Shown in pieces: positions 1-9,035 of a DNA stretch of 64,000 nucleotides. The notes beneath the pieces were generated by a model. That model was not told the origin of the DNA, ran no database searches, and saw only the letters and a list, made by a program, of their open reading frames with translations. Every line of letters begins with the position of its first letter. Position 1 is the first letter of the stretch. The position numbers were made by a program, and so were the translations under genes. The DNA is taken from contig CAYMSF010000016.1 in assembly GCA_964392985.1 (NCBI GenBank), positions 1 to 64,000 on the forward strand. The letters run 5' to 3'. The stretch is from CAYMSF01 sp964392985. GTDB taxonomy: Bacteria; Verrucomicrobiota; Lentisphaeria; Victivallales; Victivallaceae.

Positions 1-55
1 TAGTGGCCCGTTTTGACCCGCCCCTGGGTGGCCCGTTTTAACCCGCCCCGTGACA
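1..55. mobile_element. Terminal direct repeats of an IS21-like element (right end only)
   Basis: Two 22-bp copies with period 25, GTGGCCCGTTTTGACCCGCC.. at 3-24 and GTGGCCCGTTTTAACCCGCC.. at 28-49, are followed by GTGACA at 50-55. Multiple short direct repeats and an outer TGACA/TGTCA tip are typical of IS21-family ends. The transposase genes (istAB) would lie to the left, outside the window, so the identification rests on the terminal pattern only. Confidence 0.5.
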
Positions 56-407
56 TTTAAATAATTTTTCTCTTTTTCTCAGTTTGTCAGACAAGATTTT
101 CCGGAGTCAAAGTGAATTTTTCTTAGAACCACATACAACAAAAGTTATTTGGAGTATGCACAAAGTAGTTTATATCTTCACTCATGCTTCTAATAAATTA
201 TCATTGTATTACGACATTGAATTAAAGGAAAAGCTTTCTGATGAAACAACCGGTGGGCAACCAATTCCTACAACAACAATAATTACCGACGACAAAATTT
301 TCATTCCAATCATTAATGAGTTAACATCTTATTTTGACATTAAGGAAAAGGAAGGAACAAAAGAATTTTATGTGAGGTATGATATAATCACTGACTTTGG
401 GAACTAA
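54..407 (+). pseudogene. 3' fragment of an unknown gene cut by the IS21-like end
   Basis: The frame is open from the IS junction at about position 54 to the stop at 407. The only upstream stop in this frame lies inside the IS end at 51-53. The first usable start is a TTG at 84, giving 107 residues, with no convincing ribosome binding site. The protein has no motif I recognise; it contains a TTT run and a C-terminal YDIITDFGN. The simplest reading is the C-terminal part of a gene whose 5' end was displaced by the insertion, but a short independent gene cannot be excluded. Confidence 0.4.
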
Positions 408-822
408 AAATTGAATACATTTTTATTGAATTATCACTAATTCCTGATTTCTATTCTGAATATTTTAATCTTTAATTTAATCAATAAACAGCCAATTTTA
501 CTAGCCTTATGACACACTTTTCGAAACTACAAAAAGAGAAATAGCGCTTGTTTTTGAAATTGTTGTCGTTTATTTTGGTCTGCATATAATATGAATTCCA
601 GACTGAATAGAACGAGGGGTGTAGCTAAAACCACTTACTGATGGTAGACTTGTTAGTTTAGGTGTGGTTAGTTTAGGTGTGGTTAGTTTAGGTGTGGTTG
701 GTTTAGGTGTGGTTGGTTTTTGCTTACTCATAATTTGTTCCATTCTTTAAGTAAAATTTTCTTGACACAAATTGAAATACTACACACTACAAATTTAAAC
801 AGATTTTTTTTAAAAGCAAGCA
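408..822. other. AT-rich intergenic stretch
   Basis: No coding region or RNA gene is recognisable. The only clear structure is the 15-bp tandem repeat at 646-720, listed separately. Confidence 0.5.
646..720. repeat. 15-bp tandem repeat, four full copies plus a partial one
   Basis: The unit GGTGTGGTTAGTTTA occurs at 661-675 and 676-690, then as GGTGTGGTTGGTTTA at 691-705 and GGTGTGGTTGGTTTT at 706-720. A degenerate partial copy precedes at 646-660. The array lies about 100 bp beyond the 3' end of the deaminase gene. Its role is unknown; it could be a protein-binding array or replication-slippage product. Confidence 0.85.
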
Positions 823-2196
823 TTAATCGAAAAATTTAAAAAATGCTGCACTTTTTACTCCTTCAAACATTTCACATGCTATTTGATTATTATTTAATAC
901 CTTTTTTGCTTCTTCTTGCGGATAAGGTTCCGCATATATGACTTTCTTAATTCCCACCTCTGCAATCTTGTTTGCGCAAAGATTACATGGAAAGGTTGTA
1001 GTATATAATGTCGTATCATTATAGACAGAAGATGAATTTTTCAGTAAGTTCATTAAAGCATTTTCTTCGGCATGCAAAGACCTGCACATGTCCAACAGTC
1101 TTCCTGATGTAGGATCTTTAATATAATTTTTAATAACATTTATCCTGCATCTAGGACATGCCATTAATGATTTATTATGATTCTCATCTGATTCATCTTT
1201 ATTGAATTTATGACCACACTTAGGACAGTATTTAATCTTAATAGAAATTTCTTTATATAACTTATCTCGAAAACATCCCTCTATTTCAACATCATTTATA
1301 CAATCGTCAACCTGAGGAGGAACATTATTATGTCCCGACGAAACAATATATCCTTTCTGGTCAGTAACACGGGCAATAATCGCCCCAACTTTTCTTTTAA
1401 TACAGTGAGAACGCATGCTTTCACAATACGCGGCCGTCATGAACACCTCGTCAACGGAAGGAGATGTACTAGGTTTTTTATTGTCAAGATGATCTTCAAT
1501 TAGCTTTACGTATTTTTCTATAATTTTATTGTTTATATAAGTGTCTTTTTTTACCTTCGCAACGTTTACACTATTATTGACTATTATGTCTGAGAGATAG
1601 TTACAAGTTTTTACTTGCTGTCCAAAAGAAAAATCTTGTTCTGAATCAATATTATCAATTTCCTCGAAATTTTCATCATCAATAATCTTGGTCATCTTTT
1701 TTAATCGTTGCTTGCGCACTTCCTTTTCGGCATGAACTGAAAAAAGAAAAAAATTCGGGAATGATCTAAGAAATGCAACTTCTCCAGAGTTTCTTATCCC
1801 TGAAATGACAACACCTTTGGGATAATCATTTGGTTTAACATAGTAATTTTCGTCAATATACTTCATGCATGTATACGCCAATATGCTATCCCCAAATTGT
1901 GCTCTCATTGCATTTCCATATTTTTGTAATTCTGATATTGTATTTGAACTTTTTTTTCTAAATCTTTTTATTATTCCAGAAAGTTCGCAATGCAAGAATT
2001 TTCTTTTTCTTGCAATTCCCTCAGATAAGAATGAACATCCACTTCCTAGAGAGCCAGTAAACCCTAGAATAATTAAATCACCTCGTATATTCTGAAACTT
2101 ACATTCTTTGTTTTTTTTAATATTTTGGTCTATTTTGGGTTCTAGCTTTGTCATGTCTCTTTTTCCATTCAATTTTATGTCTGGCTGAATTATCAT
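823..2196 (-). CDS. avcD: AvcD-type antiphage dCTP/dCMP deaminase (P-loop + deaminase)
   Basis: The protein has an N-terminal P-loop-like region (residues 45-55, GFTGSLGSGCS, with Cys at the usual Lys position) and a C-terminal deoxycytidylate-deaminase domain. The zinc-binding and catalytic residues are H375-A-E377 and P403-C-N-L-C407. A zinc ribbon is inserted in the deaminase part (C324, C327, C347, C350). This architecture matches AvcD/DCD antiphage deaminases, which deplete dCTP and dCMP during phage infection and are normally silenced by an adjacent inhibitory RNA (AvcI). The annotated ATG at 2196 has no ribosome site. The in-frame ATG at 2154 is preceded by a GGAAAAAGAGAC stretch and is the better start (443 residues). 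It is divergent from the Wadjet operon and lies in the same island. A housekeeping dCMP deaminase would lack the P-loop half. Confidence 0.85.
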   Translation of the reverse strand: MIIQPDIKLNGKRDMTKLEPKIDQNIKKNKECKFQNIRGDLIILGFTGSLGSGCSFLSEGIARKRKFLHCELSGIIKRFRKKSSNTISELQKYGNAMRAQFGDSILAYTCMKYIDENYYVKPNDYPKGVVISGIRNSGEVAFLRSFPNFFLFSVHAEKEVRKQRLKKMTKIIDDENFEEIDNIDSEQDFSFGQQVKTCNYLSDIIVNNSVNVAKVKKDTYINNKIIEKYVKLIEDHLDNKKPSTSPSVDEVFMTAAYCESMRSHCIKRKVGAIIARVTDQKGYIVSSGHNNVPPQVDDCINDVEIEGCFRDKLYKEISIKIKYCPKCGHKFNKDESDENHNKSLMACPRCRINVIKNYIKDPTSGRLLDMCRSLHAEENALMNLLKNSSSVYNDTTLYTTTFPCNLCANKIAEVGIKKVIYAEPYPQEEAKKVLNNNQIACEMFEGVKSAAFFKFFD

Positions 2197-2958
2197 AGGT
2201 TAGTAGCAAAAAATTCGTTAGTAGCTTATCGATAATTAATAAATGCTTATATATGCTTTTTGTCAAGTCATGATTGGGTATTAATACATTCCTGATACTC
2301 AAATACGAAACGTGAGTCAAGTTCTTGACATTCGAAAACCATTCCCAAATGCCTGTTAATTTAGCCAGTTCTAAATAATAGTCAATAAGTTCAATGGACC
2401 ATTCTTTGACTTTTTTATATTTTTTCAGTTAGAGTTTTGACTAGCACTTGGGTTGACCCAATTAATAACTTCAGAATATATTCCTGGTTACAAACAAGTC
2501 TTAATCTGTCAATAAATACCTGAGTTGTTCGGATATATATTGGTTTTATTTCGCTATAAATCCTACTGCCAATATAGTTATATTAGTGAGGGTAGAATCA
2601 TTTTTTTATGTTAGGTTTTTGTCACAATTATGAATGTCAAATTTTCAATTATTTTTAGAACTCATATTTATTCGATACCGGTGTTATATTAATTTTACAG
2701 TTTTGGGGTTTATTATCTTTCAGGTTCCAATACGCAATTTCTCCTCTTCAAAATACTCCCACACATGACTGGAAGACTAAACCCCAACCTTTTTCAAGAC
2801 AGTACACGCTGTGCGACGATGCACTGGCGTGTGCCGTAATTTTTTAATTTGTTTGAATTTTATATTGTAATTTATTTTATTATGATTAAATTTAAAATTC
2901 CTACGTTGATATTTGCGATTATGAAGTGAATCATTAATAACTTTGTGGAAAGGACATA
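2197..2958. other. Long gene-free region upstream of avcD; possible AvcI-like RNA locus
   Basis: About 760 AT-rich bases without a credible ORF separate avcD from the small CxxC gene. In described AvcID systems the inhibitory sRNA is encoded directly 5' of avcD, so an RNA on the minus strand here is expected by analogy (inference). The stretch includes repeat copy A (2502-2620), which recurs at 16421-16530. I could not define RNA ends or a secondary structure with confidence. Confidence 0.35.
2502..2620. repeat. Imperfect ~110-bp direct repeat, copy A
   Basis: Aligns along its length with 16421-16530. Both begin TAATC(T/C)GTCAATAAA(T/C)ACCTGA, and they share an identical 22-bp core at 2570-2591, whose inner part is AATATAGTTATATTAGTGAG. 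The core contains a small palindrome, AATATAGTTATATT. The pair brackets the Wadjet and glycan cargo. It could be a recombination site, a duplicated promoter or a small RNA. Confidence 0.75.
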
Positions 2959-3126
2959 ATGTATTGTTCAAGTTGCGGAGCGACGGTTGAAGATGCAATT
3001 ACTGTGCTGAAACGTGCAAGAAGCCAAGTGGATGAAGGACGCTCAGACATTGATATAGCACTTCGTGAACTTGATGATGCTGAAACAAACATTCGTCGAG
3101 CGATTCGAGAACTTCCTGAAGAATAA
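2959..3126 (+). CDS. 55-residue CxxC (zinc-ribbon-like) small protein
   Basis: A short ORF with a textbook ribosome site (GGAAAGGA ending five bases before the ATG at 2959) encodes 55 residues. It begins MYCSSCGATVEDAI and ends in a highly charged, probably helical tail rich in Arg, Glu and Asp. The single CxxC could form half of a zinc site, suggesting a dimer, or bind a partner. It lies 140 bp upstream of jetA on the same strand, so it could be a Wadjet accessory, regulator or antitoxin. I do not recognise the family. Expression is supported by start quality and coding-like composition; function is unknown. Confidence 0.6.
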   Translation: MYCSSCGATVEDAITVLKRARSQVDEGRSDIDIALRELDDAETNIRRAIRELPEE

Positions 3127-3266
3127 GCCTTGTCCGTCTAACCTTAACTCGACTATAATGTCAAAAGTTCGACCAACTGTAGTACTTATGATAGAGCCGA
3201 ATAGAGTCTAGAGACGGTAATAGAATCAATGTAAAGAGATATAGATTTTAAAATAAAATTTTATTT

Positions 3267-4859
3267 ATGCTAAATTCTAAAGAAATGAACAATGAAACAT
3301 TGGAAATTGCAAAAAGGCTTTTGGGCGGAGCCGCGCTGGAAACCTTTGAACATGGACACGCTAGCATTCTGCTTGAACATCGAAACCGGAATATCGGCAG
3401 TATGTTTTCTTCTGAATCCGCAGTTGAATATATTCAAATTTTATATCGTCTCCTGCTTTTTCGGCGGGAGCATGAACTTGAGCCTCTTTATGAAAATATT
3501 CTCAGTTCCGTAACGTCGGCAATAAAAAACGTTCGTGAACCTGGTGAAGAATATTCCCGCGAGGAATTTGACCGGCAGATAACACAGCTTCACAATTGGA
3601 ATCTGATAGACAAGCGGTTGGAAAAGGAACGATTGAGAGGGTATAAAGATGTGCGTCGTGACCGTTACCGCTATCGCCTTGCCGATGAAATGATAGCGTT
3701 TCTGCACTGGCTTGAAGAACGGCTCCATTCGGATTTTATGCCCCGTCCGGATGATACTGAGAACTTGCTGGAGTTTGTGTTGTCCAGATTGCGCGACATA
3801 AATTCCGAATTTAATAAACTGTACAAAGCACAAGAAGAAAATTCCGGAGAAAACGCGGCAACATGCAGTTCAAACATTATTTTTTATCTTCACAATGCTG
3901 ATGAAAACACTGGTAAAGTCAGCAATAAACTCAGTGTAATATCCACGGTTCTGTGTGAATTTCTGACGGAGAATTATGATTTTGAAAAGGCAAAAATCAT
4001 AGTTTCTGAACTTGGAACGTATATGGAATCTTATTTGCGGCGCATATCAAGCCTGCGCCGCAAAATCAATATGGAACTGGAAAAACTCTCCTCAGAAAAA
4101 ACGCTAAATCTGCTGGATGAGTGTGTGAAACTTTACGAAAAGCAACTAGGGAAAATCCCCTCTTTTCTGCGTCGCGGAGGATATGGAGATGCCCCAGTGC
4201 TGATTATTTCCAGGCTGCGGAATTATTATCAGCGGCAGGGGCAAATAGACCTTTTGTGCGGCAGGGTAAATGATGCGGCGATGAAGACCCTTGCTAAACT
4301 CAGCGCATATATCCGTGAAGTGGAACGCAAGAACAACCGCCTTGAATTTCTCAGCCGCCGAATTGAAGAGCTTGCTGCGCTACCGGCGGAAGCTGAACCA
4401 TCAGATTTTCTTTTTAATCTTATCCGTCCGGCGCTCACACCGCTGGACCCTAATTACTGGGACAATAACCTCAAGGCAGAACCGTCGGTTCCCAGGCACG
4501 GGGAGCGACAGAAACGCCAACCGCCGCGCGTTCCGATAGAAAAGCGTAAGCATGATGGTGGAATACCGCAGACTCTGGAAGAGTCTAAACTTCAGGAACT
4601 TCAAAAATGGCTGGAGGAAAAATATCCTCAAATGACTCCAGAAGAGTGGCGGACTGTAGTTGGACCGGAATACAGCGGCATCGGAGATTTTTACTCATTA
4701 ATGCAACTGGCGAAATACGGGATTCTCGGCGAGGGCAGATTATTAAGGAAAATCGGTTATGCGCTGAACCTAAAGAGAAACGGGGAAAGTTTTTTGATCG
4801 AGGATGAAAAATACAGTCTGGAGATTCCGGAGATATTTATAGAAAGGCGTGAAAAATGA
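3267..4859 (+). CDS. jetA: Wadjet antiplasmid system protein JetA
   Basis: First gene of a four-gene operon whose other members identify it as Wadjet. JetA is the kleisin-like subunit that bridges the heads of the JetC SMC motor. The 530-residue product is charged and mainly helical, with no catalytic motif visible. The size and position fit the JetA proteins of Wadjet systems. My impression is closest to the type III-like (DUF5716) group, but subtype needs a profile search. The start at 3267 lacks a good ribosome site; the ATG at 3285 is preceded by AAAGAA and may be used. The stop overlaps the jetB start (ATGA at 4856-4859), implying translational coupling. Confidence 0.75.
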   Translation: MLNSKEMNNETLEIAKRLLGGAALETFEHGHASILLEHRNRNIGSMFSSESAVEYIQILYRLLLFRREHELEPLYENILSSVTSAIKNVREPGEEYSREEFDRQITQLHNWNLIDKRLEKERLRGYKDVRRDRYRYRLADEMIAFLHWLEERLHSDFMPRPDDTENLLEFVLSRLRDINSEFNKLYKAQEENSGENAATCSSNIIFYLHNADENTGKVSNKLSVISTVLCEFLTENYDFEKAKIIVSELGTYMESYLRRISSLRRKINMELEKLSSEKTLNLLDECVKLYEKQLGKIPSFLRRGGYGDAPVLIISRLRNYYQRQGQIDLLCGRVNDAAMKTLAKLSAYIREVERKNNRLEFLSRRIEELAALPAEAEPSDFLFNLIRPALTPLDPNYWDNNLKAEPSVPRHGERQKRQPPRVPIEKRKHDGGIPQTLEESKLQELQKWLEEKYPQMTPEEWRTVVGPEYSGIGDFYSLMQLAKYGILGEGRLLRKIGYALNLKRNGESFLIEDEKYSLEIPEIFIERREK

Positions 4860-5557
4860 ACAAAGAATTTATCGGGCTTCTGGAACGGTACCAGGAAGAT
4901 GTGCAGGCAGTGCTTAATATGCTGACGGAATCTGCATATTTTTATTGTAGCGACAAAGAGGATATTTTCTATTTTCTGCGACGCCATGAATCCGCCTTTG
5001 CTGATTTTTTCAAAAGTTGTTTTAACTGGGAACTCATCACCAACGACAAATGCGCCAGACTGTATAAAGACAAAATATACAATGACCGGCGCGAAACCAG
5101 GCTTATTCAGTTTCAGTTACGCGGGCGTGACGAATATATTGCATTTATGCTGTTGCTGGAGTTTTACGAGAAGCTTCTCGACCAGAATAACATGGCGGCG
5201 GGCGACCGCGAGAATCCGCATTTCAGATTTGGGGAATTTCTTGATTTTCAGCACCGGCGTTTTTGCGAGCTTTTTCCTGAACGCGAAGATGTAAAGGATG
5301 CTGAAAATGTCCGCAAAAAAATTCTGAGGGATCTGATGCCCAAACTCTGCGATTATCGTTTCCTGCGTGAGCTTGAACGACCTTCCGGCGAAAGAATAAC
5401 TCCAGACCTCTACATCTACGAAGCACTGCCTGCGCTTTATTACTATAATTCCGCGGCTCTTGAACAAAGCATAAAAGAAATCAAACGGGAAATGAGCGAG
5501 GAAACAGACAGTTTGCCTGAAGCGGAAGTCCCGGACGGAGGAGACGTAAATGGCTAA
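4856..5557 (+). CDS. jetB: Wadjet antiplasmid system protein JetB
   Basis: A 233-residue acidic, helical protein between jetA and the SMC gene. By family knowledge JetB is the KITE-like winged-helix subunit that binds the JetA kleisin in the Wadjet condensin complex. Size and operon slot fit, and the assignment rests on these rather than on a visible motif. It overlaps jetA by four bases and jetC by eight. GGAGGAG at about 5537-5543, inside its 3' end, serves as the ribosome site for jetC. Confidence 0.7.
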   Translation: MNKEFIGLLERYQEDVQAVLNMLTESAYFYCSDKEDIFYFLRRHESAFADFFKSCFNWELITNDKCARLYKDKIYNDRRETRLIQFQLRGRDEYIAFMLLLEFYEKLLDQNNMAAGDRENPHFRFGEFLDFQHRRFCELFPEREDVKDAENVRKKILRDLMPKLCDYRFLRELERPSGERITPDLYIYEALPALYYYNSAALEQSIKEIKREMSEETDSLPEAEVPDGGDVNG

Positions 5558-8500
5558 CAATAAAAGCACTTTCTACATTCAGCGCATTAAACTTGTCAAC
5601 TTCCATAACATTTCCAATGTGACGATTCCGATTACGCCTAACGGTCATCTGTTTCTACTGGGAGACAACGGTTCTGGCAAAACAACCGTTCTTGACGCGA
5701 TCCATTATGTCCTGACGGCAGGATTGGAGGTGGAGTTGAATGCGGCTGCCAGATTCGGAGGAAATAAGAAGGAGGGTCGACGGATTAACGAAGTCATATC
5801 CTGTTACAATGTTGACACCGGACACAAATATCAGGACGGGCGCGTCACATACGCAATATTGGAGTTGCAAAGCACAGGCGGAAATCCCGTAAGCATTGGA
5901 ATGGGTCTGTCGCTGACCGATGTGAACGCACAGGTGATGAAATGGGGATTTATCGCCGATGTTCCAATTGATGAAATCCCGATACTGGGCAAAGACGAAA
6001 ATGGATTGGATTACGCATTGCCTAGAGATGAGTTCAGGAATGCACTCGAAGCAAAAAACATGCATACCTACTACCGCTCCCCTGAAGCTTACTCCAATGC
6101 CCTTGCCAAGCGTTTTTTTCCGAATGCTGATCAGTACAGGGACTATTGTCATTTTTTGTTCATCTGCAAAGCATACAGAGAAATTTGCTCGCATGCCGGA
6201 AACAACTATCAATTGCTTTTCAAGCAGTTGTTACCCGATCCTGAAGTGGATATTTTTGAGAAGCTCCAGGTAAGCATGCGCAATCTTAACGAGTCGCAAA
6301 ACGCGCTCCTTGGACTTGAGAAAAGGTATTATTATATTTGTGCAATCACCGCGCAATTGCATGAAATAGTCGAAGCAACAAGAAATAAAGTATTTTATTC
6401 GGCGATGTCCGAGCATATCGCCGAATACAAATCGGAAGAGGAATGCGTAATTATAACGCGCCGGATATCGGAATTTGATAAAAAGCGGAATGAAACAGAA
6501 GATAAACTTGCCGGCAAAAAACGAGAAAGGCAATCTCTTGAGCATCAGATGGAAAACTTGAAAAGTCAGGATGCGTCTGGTCTCCTCAGGCAGGAAAAAC
6601 AGAATGCTGATGAACTTGAGTTGAAAAACAAACAAAAAAAACATTTGACGGAGCAATTTAACAATTTAAAAGCTGAACACGATAAAGAAACAGAGCGGTA
6701 TGACGGGCTTCTTAAAGAACTCCGTTCAGAATGCGAAAAACTAGCGCTGAAGCTTACAACGGAGTCAGGCAAGCTTGCCGGACTGAATATCCGCGAAGTT
6801 TTGGAAGACCTCAACCGGGTAATTGAGCAGGGAAATCTCACATGCGATATTCCTCTGGTAAAACTTAACGGACTGTCAAGCCGGATAATCCGTGAAAAAA
6901 TAGTTGCTGATGCAAAGTCTGAGCAGTTAAAAAAGCAACTGGAGACGGACAAGAAAGAATTCGAAGAACAAAAACAGTACCTGGACAATTTAAAAAGTTC
7001 CAAAGAGGCGGAGCCGGAAATTCCCGGTTACAGCATCTTGAAAAATAGCCTTGACAATGCCCAGCTTGACTGGACGCCGCTTTATCTGAAGCTGCATTGG
7101 CGGAGTGGCCTCGGAGAAAAGGAGAAAGGCGAAATTGAGGAATTTATCGGTGAACGCGTCCTTGCAACTGTAATTGCCCGTGACGATTCTTATACGATGG
7201 CAGAGATGCTGGTTTTTGAAGAATCAAACGGTCTGCGACTGGCGCAAAAGGAAATTCATGCGAAAGCAGTAAATCCGGCGACAATAGAATGGCTCAACCA
7301 GTTTTTTGATTCAGACAGAGACGGGAAATACTTGGACATCCTTGCCTTAGAGCTTGACGCGGAACTTCCTCCGGAGTTTGGGGAACGGCATGGCTGCGGT
7401 TTTGTATCCTTCCGTAGTTACTTGGCGCCGTTGTCCGGCGGGAAGGCAAGGCTTATCGGCGAAGATGCCAGAATAAAGGAACAACAGCGCTTGATCGCCG
7501 AAGCAGAAATAAATTTAAAAGAAATGCAAAAATGGCTCAAAAAAACCGAAGAAAACTTGAAGGCATTCAATACATCTGTTATGGCCCTAACACATTTTGA
7601 CAAACGTTTTACAGATATGCTTGAAAAAATACGGGGCTTACGCGATTCAAGTATTGAACTCGACCGCGGGATTCAAAGCAGGGTTGGCAAAATTTTAATT
7701 GAACAAACGCAGCTTGACGAATTGCAGGGGAACATTTCAAAGCAGGATATTGCCCTGAAAGAGTTGCGCAAACAGATAGTACTGTCAAATATTCATGACC
7801 TTGAAACTCGATTGGCGGATCTGGGCGAACAGATTGCCCGGATTGATGGAGAAAACAGTAACCTTGATCAGCAGATAGGCGGCTTCATTAGCCAGATAAA
7901 GCGACTCCAGGAAGATTATTCCGGATTCCAGAAAAAAATAGAGGAACACAAAAATAAAAAACAGGATTTGCTGAACGAGTTGAAGGGGGAATATCAGTTT
8001 GTCGACCCGCAGGATGAAATCAAAAAGAGAATGTCAACGGAACACATACATACCGTGGAGACTGCGCAGTTGAAGGTGGAACATCAAAAAAATAATGTTA
8101 TCATTGCACAAGCTACAATAGAATCCAAAATCCAAGAGATAGAAGGCAAGGACTTGGGGTTGCGTTTTGAAAAGGAACTTAATCAGGTTTTTGCTAGGGA
8201 CAACCGTAACATCAGCGATATGGAAAGAACTTACAAAAGCAACCTTGATCAGCAGAAGCAGATAATTAACGAAGACAGCAGCAGAATGTTTAAGGAAATT
8301 GTAATGAGAGAGCTCCGTGAAGCGTTGCAGCGCCGGGTTTTCAAAGTGGAGGAGATGGCCCGTATAATAAATAGACGACTGGAAAAGCGAGAATTTGGAG
8401 AGAGCGTTTACAGCATTCATATAAAAGAGCTTCCCAAGTATGAACACCTTGTTAAAATGCTGAAAAATAGTTCTGTATATGACCAGGATGAGGCTGATGA

Positions 8501-9035
8501 ACTGCGTTTCTTTTTTGAAACAAATTCCGTGGAAATACTCAATACCCCACCGGGGCGCATTCCTGATTTGCTCGACTACCGCAACTGGTATCAATACGAT
8601 ATTAAATTCGGAATGAAGGGAAGCGATGGAACAATTATTTCCAGCAGGATAAAAAGTGTCCGCTCTGGAGGAGAACAGGCCGTACCTAATTATCTGCTGA
8701 TCATGATGATAGCGTATTTCCTCTTCGAACAGGACAAAATGTCCCCGGATTATATACGCATCAATTCGCTTCTTTTTGACGAGGCGTTTTATGGAATCGA
8801 TGATCTTCGTCGCGAACAGCTTATGGGATTTGCCAGCGATCTTGGACTTCAGCTTTTTATTGCGTCCCCCAATCAGGACGGCGTCAAATCGGCAATCCCG
8901 GCTTCAACCACAATTTTCGTTCTGAAGGACAAGGATTATAACGTTCACTTCTATCCGTGCCACTGGAAAGAAAAATATGATATGCTGGATGATGAAATCG
9001 GCGGGAAACCCCATTTTGGAGAGGAACTTTCATGA
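5550..9035 (+). CDS. jetC: Wadjet SMC-like ATPase JetC
   Basis: A 1161-residue SMC/MukB-type motor. The Walker A motif GDNGSGKTT is at residues 38-46, followed by long coiled-coil stretches (about 290-480 and 640-940) flanking a hinge-like region. The ABC signature SGGEQ lies near 1039 and the Walker B motif LLFDEAF near 1075. JetC dimers extrude DNA loops and present small circular DNA to the JetD nuclease. The protein is shorter than MukB and lacks Rad50's zinc hook CxxC at the coil apex, so SbcC/Rad50 is unlikely. The overlapping neighbours and downstream JetD make Wadjet the strong reading. Confidence 0.92.
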   Translation: MANNKSTFYIQRIKLVNFHNISNVTIPITPNGHLFLLGDNGSGKTTVLDAIHYVLTAGLEVELNAAARFGGNKKEGRRINEVISCYNVDTGHKYQDGRVTYAILELQSTGGNPVSIGMGLSLTDVNAQVMKWGFIADVPIDEIPILGKDENGLDYALPRDEFRNALEAKNMHTYYRSPEAYSNALAKRFFPNADQYRDYCHFLFICKAYREICSHAGNNYQLLFKQLLPDPEVDIFEKLQVSMRNLNESQNALLGLEKRYYYICAITAQLHEIVEATRNKVFYSAMSEHIAEYKSEEECVIITRRISEFDKKRNETEDKLAGKKRERQSLEHQMENLKSQDASGLLRQEKQNADELELKNKQKKHLTEQFNNLKAEHDKETERYDGLLKELRSECEKLALKLTTESGKLAGLNIREVLEDLNRVIEQGNLTCDIPLVKLNGLSSRIIREKIVADAKSEQLKKQLETDKKEFEEQKQYLDNLKSSKEAEPEIPGYSILKNSLDNAQLDWTPLYLKLHWRSGLGEKEKGEIEEFIGERVLATVIARDDSYTMAEMLVFEESNGLRLAQKEIHAKAVNPATIEWLNQFFDSDRDGKYLDILALELDAELPPEFGERHGCGFVSFRSYLAPLSGGKARLIGEDARIKEQQRLIAEAEINLKEMQKWLKKTEENLKAFNTSVMALTHFDKRFTDMLEKIRGLRDSSIELDRGIQSRVGKILIEQTQLDELQGNISKQDIALKELRKQIVLSNIHDLETRLADLGEQIARIDGENSNLDQQIGGFISQIKRLQEDYSGFQKKIEEHKNKKQDLLNELKGEYQFVDPQDEIKKRMSTEHIHTVETAQLKVEHQKNNVIIAQATIESKIQEIEGKDLGLRFEKELNQVFARDNRNISDMERTYKSNLDQQKQIINEDSSRMFKEIVMRELREALQRRVFKVEEMARIINRRLEKREFGESVYSIHIKELPKYEHLVKMLKNSSVYDQDEADELRFFFETNSVEILNTPPGRIPDLLDYRNWYQYDIKFGMKGSDGTIISSRIKSVRSGGEQAVPNYLLIMMIAYFLFEQDKMSPDYIRINSLLFDEAFYGIDDLRREQLMGFASDLGLQLFIASPNQDGVKSAIPASTTIFVLKDKDYNVHFYPCHWKEKYDMLDDEIGGKPHFGEELS

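Noticed and set aside
646..720. Short tandem repeat as a CRISPR array
   Set aside because: Units are 15 bp with no spacers.
5550..9035. SbcC/Rad50 nuclease subunit as an alternative for the large ATPase
   Set aside because: No zinc-hook CxxC in the coil apex and no SbcD neighbour; the adjacent TOPRIM gene and two small partners fit Wadjet.
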